Source of the DNA: Bacteroidota bacterium
GTDB taxonomy: Bacteria > Bacteroidota > Bacteroidia > Bacteroidales > Paludibacteraceae
Direction: 5' to 3'
Length of the DNA: 5,193 bases
Assembly (NCBI GenBank): GCA_017860335.1
Contig: JAFNAU010000165.1
Span: forward strand, 1-5,193
A program made the translations under genes and the position numbers. Every line of letters starts with the position of its first letter. Positions within the stretch are counted from its first letter, which is position 1. This document shows, piece after piece, positions 1 through 5,193 of this stretch. Below the pieces are notes generated by a model. That model had not been told where the DNA came from, did not search any database, and was given only the letters and a program-made list of their open reading frames with translations.

Positions 1-1406
1 TTCGCTGTTTTTTCGAAGCTTGCTATTTTTGCAATCAGTTCCTTTTTCTTATCCAGATTTTGTTGTTCCACACTCCGTTGTCCCGAAACATTCTTGTTCT
101 TCTGTTCGAAGAAATAATCGCAGGCTGTAATAAAGCGTTTCCAGATTTCGTCTGAGTATTTTTTTGCTACCGGCCCGATGGTTTTCCATTCTTTCTGAAG
201 CTGTACAAGTTGTTCTCCGGCTTCCTTCCAGTCAGTGCTGTCTTTGAGAGCTTCGGCCTTTTCGCAAAGCTGTTTCTTCTGTTCCAGGTTTTGCGACAGA
301 CCGGATTTTACTTCCTTATAGAATTCCGCTTTGGCAGTAAAGAACTTATCACATGCCTTACGGTAACGATCGAATATTCTTTGGTTGGATTTACGCGGAG
401 CAAAACCTACCGAACGCCATTCTTCCTGTATTTCAAGGATATTCCTGGTAGCTTCGTCCCACTCTTTATACGATGTGAATTTTGTAGCATCAATTGCTTC
501 AATTTTCTCGCAAAGTGATACTTTCAGGTTCATATTTTCATCTTCCACTTTTCTGATATCATCAAAGTGCGACTGATGTTTTTTATTTACCACCGTTGAA
601 GCGGCTTTAAATCGGTTCCAGATATCTTCGCGCAGTTCGCGGGCAACAGGACCCAGCTCGTGCCAGTTTTCGTGCAGTTTTTGCAACTGTCTGAAAGCTG
701 TTACGACATCTTCTTCTTCGGCAAGCTGTTCGGCTGCTTCACAAAGTTTCTGTTTTGCTTCCAGATTTTTCTTGAAATCATATTCGCGAAGCTCATTATT
801 AATTTTTATCAGATCCCAGAACGATTCCTGATATAAATTGTATTGTTTCCAGAGTTCGTTAGTGGCTGTGGGAGGTACTGGTCCTGCATTTTTCCAGTCT
901 TGTTGCAACTGGCGGAAGGCGGCTACATTGATCGAAACATCGTCATTGCTTTCAACCAGTTGTTTCATCTGTTCGATGATATGCTGTTTTTTCAGCAGAT
1001 TGTTTTCTTTTTCCTGCTCTTGCTGAGCATTTAGTTTTGCCTTCTTATTTTTGAATTCATTCAGCAGTTCTTTGAATTCATTTTCAAGTTCTGTTGGTTC
1101 AGGTATGAAATCCGCTTCATTTCCTCCCTTCTCAAGAAAAGCCACACGTTGTTCTGCAGTTTCTGATTTACTTTTTTTATAGAACATTTGTTTGATAGAC
1201 TCAACTTCTTCCTTCGCCGTCTCAACATCCAACTCATTCAACTCTTTCATGCGATCACAAATCTGCTGTTTTGTCAATTCATGAATGACAGCATCTTCAG
1301 GATTTGCTTCCATTGTTGCTTCAGTTGATGGTTCCTGGATTACCTCCGGCTGTTTCAGCCCTTCTTTCAAGTCATCCATTTCATTAGTAGTGTCAAGTGC
1401 GTTCAT
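1..1406 (-). CDS. DUF349 tandem-repeat protein, 3' end cut off by window edge
   Basis: This frame is open from the ATG at 1406 to the left edge, giving 468 residues with the C-terminus missing. An in-frame TAA at 1419-1421 puts the start at or after this ATG. The first ~130 residues are acidic and low in complexity, with a helical Lys/Glu-rich part. Four DUF349 units follow, anchored by Trp at 171, 248, 330 and 407. Each has the pattern W-x3-G, then Trp or Phe exactly 15 residues after the anchor, then an F/Y-rich helix. A fifth unit begins near residue 446. There is no signal peptide or membrane segment, so the protein is probably cytoplasmic, mostly helical and partly coiled coil. DUF349 is known as a repeated helical domain; I know of no established biochemical function. 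The gene stands apart from the upstream operon by 160 bases and probably has its own promoter. The family call is secure; the role is unknown. Confidence 0.93.
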   Translation of the reverse strand, partial: MNALDTTNEMDDLKEGLKQPEVIQEPSTEATMEANPEDAVIHELTKQQICDRMKELNELDVETAKEEVESIKQMFYKKSKSETAEQRVAFLEKGGNEADFIPEPTELENEFKELLNEFKNKKAKLNAQQEQEKENNLLKKQHIIEQMKQLVESNDDVSINVAAFRQLQQDWKNAGPVPPTATNELWKQYNLYQESFWDLIKINNELREYDFKKNLEAKQKLCEAAEQLAEEEDVVTAFRQLQKLHENWHELGPVARELREDIWNRFKAASTVVNKKHQSHFDDIRKVEDENMNLKVSLCEKIEAIDATKFTSYKEWDEATRNILEIQEEWRSVGFAPRKSNQRIFDRYRKACDKFFTAKAEFYKEVKSGLSQNLEQKKQLCEKAEALKDSTDWKEAGEQLVQLQKEWKTIGPVAKKYSDEIWKRFITACDYFFEQKNKNVSGQRSVEQQNLDKKKELIAKIASFEKTA

Positions 1407-1425
1407 AATAAGTTGTTTTTAGTAT

Positions 1426-1447
1426 GTCAAAGCGTTAAGTCTTTAAC
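1426..1447 (-). other. Possible hairpin in the leader of the DUF349 gene
   Basis: On the minus strand GTTAAAG (1447-1441) can pair with CTTTGAC (1432-1426) across an 8-base loop, giving seven pairs of which one is G-U. A shorter alternative, GTTAA with TTAAC, overlaps it and would compete. The structure ends 19 bases before the ATG at 1406. It is short and in AT-rich DNA, so it may be chance; a role in translation or mRNA stability is only inference. Confidence 0.2.
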
Positions 1448-1486
1448 TTTAATGTCCAATTCGTTCAGAAAAAAAATATGCAACCG

Positions 1487-1494
1487 CAAAAATA
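1487..1494 (-). promoter_or_regulatory. Candidate Bacteroidota -7 promoter element for the DUF349 gene
   Basis: The minus strand reads TATTTTTG here, an exact match to the Bacteroidota sigma-factor -7 consensus TAnnTTTG. A TTTG lies upstream, but only 11 bases separate it from this element, which is shorter than usual, so the -33 element is weak or absent. Transcription from here would leave a leader of about 75 bases before the ATG at 1406. The location between an operon end and a new gene supports it, but the region is AT-rich and such a match could be chance. Confidence 0.45.
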
Positions 1495-1566
1495 AGATAA
1501 TTTTTCAAATAATTTAATTCTTTTGTTATAAAATCTTTAGGACTTCGACTTTTAGTTATATTCTGG

Positions 1567-2322
1567 TTATTGTTTTCTGTGTGATATATAAGTATTTGCC
1601 TGCTGAGCAGGATTTATTTGTATGTCATTAATACTGACATGAGCGGGACGTGTAACAATAAATTCGAGCGCGTCGGCTATATCTTCCGCATTCAGCGGAG
1701 TAAGTCCGTTGTAAACGGCTCTTGCCTTTTCAGCATCGCCATGATACCTGACGATGGAAAATTCGGTTTCGGCCATCCCCGGTGATATTGAGCTAACACG
1801 AATGCCATGTTTTACCAGATCAATCCGAAGTCCTTTGGTAATGGCGTTCACGGCATGCTTCGACGCGCAATATACATTGCCTGTCGGATAGACTTCGATA
1901 CCGGCTATGGATGATAAGTTTACAATGTGACCCGACTGACGGGCAATCATTCCCGGCACAATAAGTTTTGTCATGTACAACAGTCCCTTTACATTCGTAT
2001 CAATCATCCGTTCGAAATCATCCAGCAGACTTTCGTCAAAAGGGGCCGCACCGGCTGCAAGACCGGCATTATTTACAAGCAGGTCAATGCTTTTGTACTT
2101 CTCCGGCAGTGAATCAACAGCTTCTTCGCAGGCTTCCTTGTCGCGCACATCAAAATTCAAGGCAATCACGTTAGTGGAATACTTTTCGCGGATGTCGTCA
2201 CAAAGCGTGTCGAGCAATTCCATGCGCCGACCGGTAACAATCAGACTGTATCCCAGTTTTGCAAGCCGGAGCGCAATAGCGCGTCCAAATCCGGAAGTTG
2301 CTCCGGTAACTAATGCTGTCAT
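1567..2322 (-). CDS. ydfG: YdfG-like NADP-dependent short-chain dehydrogenase/reductase
   Basis: This 251-residue protein is a classical SDR, a single Rossmann-fold domain of the usual length. The cofactor motif TGATSGFG is at residues 6-13. Arg32 and Arg33 follow the second strand and suggest preference for NADP(H). D58-V59 contacts adenine, and NNAG is at 84-87. The catalytic set is complete: Asn110, Ser138, Tyr151 and Lys155, followed by PG at 181-182. The C-terminal stretch with PAHVSIN and a P-rich tail ending in HRKQ resembles E. coli YdfG, which oxidises L-allo-threonine, serine and related 3-hydroxy acids and reduces malonic semialdehyde. That substrate range is known for the family and only inferred here. 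The ATG lies 2 bases after the ribBA stop codon with a weak GGA upstream, so translation is probably coupled. It appears to be the last gene of the operon. The SDR call is very secure; the YdfG subgroup is likely. Confidence 0.94.
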   Translation of the reverse strand: MTALVTGATSGFGRAIALRLAKLGYSLIVTGRRMELLDTLCDDIREKYSTNVIALNFDVRDKEACEEAVDSLPEKYKSIDLLVNNAGLAAGAAPFDESLLDDFERMIDTNVKGLLYMTKLIVPGMIARQSGHIVNLSSIAGIEVYPTGNVYCASKHAVNAITKGLRIDLVKHGIRVSSISPGMAETEFSIVRYHGDAEKARAVYNGLTPLNAEDIADALEFIVTRPAHVSINDIQINPAQQANTYISHRKQ

Positions 2323-2324
2323 AT

Positions 2325-3551
2325 TTATTTCCGATTTTCTTTTCCTACAAATTTCAGTTTATGACCCATCTTTTCCTTTTTGGTCTGCATATAAAATGCA
2401 TTATATTGATTGGGTTTTACCTCGAGCGGAACATTTTCAACAATGGAAAGTCCGTAAGCTTCAAGACCAATTCTCTTTTTAGGATTGTTTGTCATCAGTC
2501 TGATTTTGGTCAGACCAATTTCGCGAAGTATCTGGGCTCCCACTCCATACTCACGTTCATCGGCATGAAAACCGAGATGTAGATTGGCATCGACAGTATC
2601 CATGCCTTCTTCCTGGAGTTTATAGGCTTTGATCTTGTTCATCAAACCAATGCCGCGTCCTTCCTGATTCATGTAAACTATAGCGCCCTTTCCTTCCTTT
2701 TCTATCAGTTCCATGGCTTTATGGAGCTGTTCACCGCACTCACAACGCATTGAACCAAAAATATCACCGGTCATGCAGGATGAATGTACTCTTACCAGTA
2801 CGGCTTCATCTTTTTCCCACGTACCTTTTATAAGCGCGATATGTTCCAGTCCATTGGATATCTGGCGAAAGGGTATTAACTTGAAATGTCCGAACGCGGT
2901 AGGCATATCCACTTCCTCTCCCTTATCAATAAGCGATTCGGTTCGGATGCGATAGGCTATTAAATCTGCAATTGAAATAATCTTCAGGTTAAATTCTTCG
3001 GCAATATCGTAAAGCTGGGGAAGTCGTGCCATTGATCCGTCTTCGTTCATTATTTCAATCAGTGCACCTACAGGATTAAGTCCCGACAGACGTGCAAGGT
3101 CAACTGCCGCTTCAGTATGTCCGGCACGACGCAGAACGCCTTTTGAGCGTGCACGGAGAGGAAAAATATGTCCCGGTCGTCCGAAAGTATCGGGAACTGA
3201 TGCCGGATCAGCCAAAGCCCTGAAAGTTGCAGCGCGATCGGAAGCCGAAACTCCGGTAGTACATCCTTCGAGTTTATCAACACTAATGGTGAACGGAGTA
3301 GAATGGATTGAAGTATTCACTTCAACCTGCATATTCAGTTCCAGTTCGTCGCACCGTTCTTCAATCAGGGGAGCACACAGAACACCACGTCCGTGTTTCA
3401 GCATAAAATTTACCTGTTCCGGAGTTATTTTTTCAGCCGCACAGATAAAATCACCTTCATTTTCGCGGTCTTCATCATCCACCACAATCACAATTTTTCC
3501 GTTTTTGAAATCTTTGATTGCGTCTTCTATTGTATTGAGTTTTTTTTCCAT
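2325..3551 (-). CDS. ribBA: Bifunctional 3,4-dihydroxy-2-butanone-4-phosphate synthase / GTP cyclohydrolase II (RibBA)
   Basis: This cytoplasmic enzyme supplies both precursors of riboflavin. The RibB half (about residues 1-205) turns ribulose 5-phosphate into dihydroxybutanone phosphate plus formate. The RibA half (about 206-400) opens GTP to a diaminopyrimidine. RibB landmarks are the acidic loop DDEDRENEGD (25-34), HGRG (53-56), the GCTTGVSASDR stretch (96-106), RPGH ending at His127, GHTEAA with His145, and Glu166. RibA landmarks are the zinc ligands Cys259, Cys270 and Cys272, NQEGRGIGL (295-303), Tyr310, and the Asp331/Arg333 pair with the same Tyr-to-Arg spacing (23) as in E. coli RibA. 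TNNPKK (354-359) and a KMGH tail follow. Both halves look complete, so both reactions are expected. The 408-residue length is normal for the fusion. It starts 13 bases after the permease stop and ends 2 bases before the dehydrogenase, with no obvious promoter or FMN riboswitch of its own. Confidence 0.98.
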   Translation of the reverse strand: MEKKLNTIEDAIKDFKNGKIVIVVDDEDRENEGDFICAAEKITPEQVNFMLKHGRGVLCAPLIEERCDELELNMQVEVNTSIHSTPFTISVDKLEGCTTGVSASDRAATFRALADPASVPDTFGRPGHIFPLRARSKGVLRRAGHTEAAVDLARLSGLNPVGALIEIMNEDGSMARLPQLYDIAEEFNLKIISIADLIAYRIRTESLIDKGEEVDMPTAFGHFKLIPFRQISNGLEHIALIKGTWEKDEAVLVRVHSSCMTGDIFGSMRCECGEQLHKAMELIEKEGKGAIVYMNQEGRGIGLMNKIKAYKLQEEGMDTVDANLHLGFHADEREYGVGAQILREIGLTKIRLMTNNPKKRIGLEAYGLSIVENVPLEVKPNQYNAFYMQTKKEKMGHKLKFVGKENRK

Positions 3552-3564
3552 AGTTAAAAATTAA

Positions 3565-5058
3565 TTATTGTGCAGAAATTTCTGTCATTCCGGTGTTAAT
3601 CCTGTTTTTCTTTTTTCTCCAGAAATTAGCTAAGAAATCAACTGTTTTTTCCATAATCTTCACATATTGTTCCGAACGGAAAAGCGATGCGTCAGTAACT
3701 GCTTTGTAAGTCAGGAACAAACCAATAGGAAAGAGTACCGCCGAGCTTAACCACATACCCTGATATACTTCCCAAAATCCTTCACGAGCCATTTTATACC
3801 CCGATGTTTCGATGATATAATAAAAAATGAACATCAGAACAGAAATTACCACGGGCAAGCCTAATCCGCCTTTGCGGATGATTGCTCCAAGCGGAGCTCC
3901 GATAAAGAAGAAAATCAGACAGGCAAATGACAGCGTAAACTTTCGATGCCATTCTACCTGATGACGACGCACATAATAAGTGGGTTCTTCCAACATCACT
4001 TTGTTAAAGTCTATTTTGTCTCTTGCTGCTCTCAAATTTTCCTGAGAAACCCGCATAGCTTCTTCCATTTTTTCCTGTGTAAGCGACATAAATAATGAGT
4101 CGGGATTAATTTTTGCATTCTGTTTTTTTATGCCCGCTGAGTCGTTAATCTGAAAATTGGCAAACTGGATTTTTATCATATCAACAGCCTGTTCGTTGCC
4201 CCTGGCTTTTACGATTTTCGACACCGAATCTATGGTATGAGTAAGCTGAACTATATTTTTACTGATATGTTGATCTTTCAGGATTGATTCATCGAAGCGG
4301 TTAAATTCGGTATCGAAGTCTATCAGCATTTCTTTTGTGCTGAAAGTCTCCCGTCTGTACGGTATATTAGTGGCTGATGAATTTCCCGGTTGCTTAAGGT
4401 TTTCAAAGCTTTCACCACTCAGCAGTGTCAGTTTCAGGTATTTATTATCGGCGGTGAATTGTACCCGTCCCGAATCTGCCAGCATCACTGTCGCGTTGTC
4501 AAATCCGTTCGAGAAATCATATATCATCAGATCTTTAAGCAATTTTTTTTCAGGCACTTTATGTCTCACATACAGATTAATGCCATTAATTTCGGAATAA
4601 AATTCACCTTCGGGAATTTCAAATTCAGGTGATTTTTGCCTCAGTGAAAATATCAGCGTCCATAATTTATTCTGGGCTATAGGCAACACATTGTTCGAAA
4701 AGAAAAACGCGGCCACACAGATAAAGGCTATAAAAACGATCAGACCGCGCATGATCCGGAATAATGAAATTCCGGCTGATTTCATGGCTATCAGCTCAAA
4801 GTTTTCTCCTAGATTGCCAAAATTCATGAGCGCAGCCAGCAGGATAGCTAACGGCAATGCCATAGGTACTGTCTGCAACGTGGTGTACCAGAAGAATTCT
4901 GCTAAAACTTTCCATTCTACGCCTTTACCTACCAGTTCAGCCAGATGTTTCCAGGTGAACTGCATCATAAGTATAAGGATACAAATGAAAAATGTCATGA
5001 AAAAATAAGCCAGAAAGGACTTTATTACGTATATGTCTAACTTTTTAATTCCAAGCAT
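3565..5058 (-). CDS. LptF/LptG-family permease (YjgP/YjgQ), inner-membrane part of the LPS exporter
   Basis: Proteins of this family form the membrane core of the LptB2FG ABC transporter, which extracts lipopolysaccharide from the inner membrane and passes it to the periplasmic Lpt bridge. The 497 residues show six membrane helices: about 15-36, 58-80, 102-121, 374-393, 399-418 and 436-453. The cytoplasmic loop GENFELIAMKSAGIS (84-98) is the typical coupling helix for the ATPase. The hallmark IGAPLGAIIRKGG (386-398) lies at the end of helix 4. Between helices 3 and 4 are a beta-rich domain (about 140-250, the jellyroll) and a further charged, mostly helical segment (about 255-370). A basic tail (RKKKNR, 481-486) ends the protein. 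E. coli LptF and LptG have about 360 residues, so this one is clearly longer, mainly through the periplasmic segment. I cannot say whether it is the LptF or LptG partner; the other permease and LptB must be encoded elsewhere. It is the first gene of the probable operon with ribBA. Confidence 0.95.
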   Translation of the reverse strand: MLGIKKLDIYVIKSFLAYFFMTFFICILILMMQFTWKHLAELVGKGVEWKVLAEFFWYTTLQTVPMALPLAILLAALMNFGNLGENFELIAMKSAGISLFRIMRGLIVFIAFICVAAFFFSNNVLPIAQNKLWTLIFSLRQKSPEFEIPEGEFYSEINGINLYVRHKVPEKKLLKDLMIYDFSNGFDNATVMLADSGRVQFTADNKYLKLTLLSGESFENLKQPGNSSATNIPYRRETFSTKEMLIDFDTEFNRFDESILKDQHISKNIVQLTHTIDSVSKIVKARGNEQAVDMIKIQFANFQINDSAGIKKQNAKINPDSLFMSLTQEKMEEAMRVSQENLRAARDKIDFNKVMLEEPTYYVRRHQVEWHRKFTLSFACLIFFFIGAPLGAIIRKGGLGLPVVISVLMFIFYYIIETSGYKMAREGFWEVYQGMWLSSAVLFPIGLFLTYKAVTDASLFRSEQYVKIMEKTVDFLANFWRKKKNRINTGMTEISAQ

Positions 5059-5080
5059 TTATTTAATCTTTTTGTGTGAA

Positions 5081-5107
5081 CAAAAGTACTTAATTTTTAG
5101 TATACAA
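5081..5107 (-). promoter_or_regulatory. Candidate promoter of the permease-ribBA-dehydrogenase operon
   Basis: The minus strand carries TACTTTTG at 5088-5081, an exact match to the Bacteroidota -7 consensus TAnnTTTG. A TTG at 5107-5105 lies 16 bases upstream, close to the expected position of the -33 element. Transcription would start around 5074-5077, giving a leader of roughly 16-20 bases that is A-rich and lacks a Shine-Dalgarno match, as is common in this phylum. Its position right before the first gene of the block supports it. The leader is far too short to hold an FMN riboswitch. Confidence 0.6.
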
Positions 5108-5159
5108 CGAATTCATTTTTGATAAAATTACCTAACGCTTTTTAACCTGAACTTATACG

Positions 5160-5178
5160 AAGTTTGTTTCTCAAACTT
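5160..5178. repeat. Small inverted repeat upstream of the permease promoter
   Basis: AAGTTTG (5160-5166) and CAAACTT (5172-5178) are perfect 7-base arms around a 5-base spacer. No T-run follows on either strand, so this is not a convincing intrinsic terminator. It lies about 50 bases upstream of the promoter candidate and could be an operator, the end of an upstream transcript, or chance. Confidence 0.25.
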
Positions 5179-5193
5179 TCTGATAAAGGTAAA

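Larger units (their letters stand above)
1567..5088 (-). other. Predicted operon: LptF/G permease, ribBA, YdfG-like dehydrogenase
   Basis: The three genes run the same way with gaps of 13 and 2 bases. The only strong promoter candidate lies ahead of the first gene, and I saw no TAnnTTTG element just before ribBA or the dehydrogenase. No clear hairpin-plus-T-run follows the dehydrogenase stop at 1567, so readthrough toward the DUF349 gene cannot be excluded. The grouping rests on spacing and strand alone. Confidence 0.7.

Noticed and set aside
210..518. A 102-codon plus-strand open frame with hydrophobic stretches.
   Set aside because: It is antisense to the DUF349 gene. The Phe/Leu-rich look comes from the complement of Lys/Glu-rich codons.
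1500..1566. A terminator for the operon after the dehydrogenase stop.
   Set aside because: I found no stable GC-bearing stem followed by a T-run; only AT-rich, weakly repeated sequence.
1973..2482. A 169-codon plus-strand open frame.
   Set aside because: It runs antisense across the dehydrogenase and the end of ribBA, both unmistakable genes. Its protein has no recognisable domain and reads as a shadow.
3286..3564. A 92-codon plus-strand open frame rich in serine.
   Set aside because: It is the complement of the conserved N-terminal half of ribBA.
3552..3564. A regulatory site or separate promoter for ribBA in the gap after the permease.
   Set aside because: The gap is 13 AT-rich bases, and no TAnnTTTG element was seen in the last part of the permease gene.
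4691..5008. A 105-codon plus-strand open frame.
   Set aside because: It is antisense to the first three membrane helices of the permease, has no family resemblance and no start context.
5128..5193. A possible C-terminal end of an upstream minus-strand gene, ending in TAA at 5128.
   Set aside because: Two minus-strand frames are open for about 16-21 codons from the window edge and neither matches a family I can recognise. The fragment is too short to call.

Overview
The window looks like ordinary chromosomal housekeeping DNA from a member of the Bacteroidota, most likely a Bacteroidales-type organism. Three things point there. The best promoter-like sites carry the Bacteroidota -7 element TAnnTTTG. 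The start codons lie behind A/T-rich leaders without a clear Shine-Dalgarno sequence. The protein set (a multi-repeat DUF349 protein, a RibBA fusion, and a long LptF/LptG-family permease next to ribBA) is typical of the phylum. I cannot name a genus from the sequence.

All four genes are on the minus strand, so the window reads right to left. At the right edge (5059-5193) is an AT-rich intergenic stretch with a good promoter candidate and a small inverted repeat. Next come an LptF/LptG-type lipopolysaccharide export permease (3565-5058), the bifunctional riboflavin enzyme RibBA (2325-3551) and a YdfG-like NADP-dependent short-chain dehydrogenase (1567-2322). The gaps between these three genes are only 13 and 2 bases, so they probably form one operon read from the promoter near 5081-5107. 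A 160-base AT-rich gap (1407-1566) follows, with no clear terminator but with a second -7-like element and a possible leader hairpin. The last gene is a DUF349 repeat protein starting at 1406 and running off the left edge, so its C-terminus is missing.

The operon joins envelope biogenesis (LPS transport), flavin synthesis (the two entry reactions of the riboflavin pathway) and an NADP-linked oxidoreductase. I see no direct biochemical link between them; growth-linked co-expression is the simplest explanation. No FMN riboswitch, mobile element, CRISPR array, tRNA or rRNA was seen. I found no convincing new system. The points most worth a second look are the regular DUF349 repeat array, the enlarged periplasmic region of the permease, and the apparent absence of flavin-responsive RNA control ahead of ribBA.
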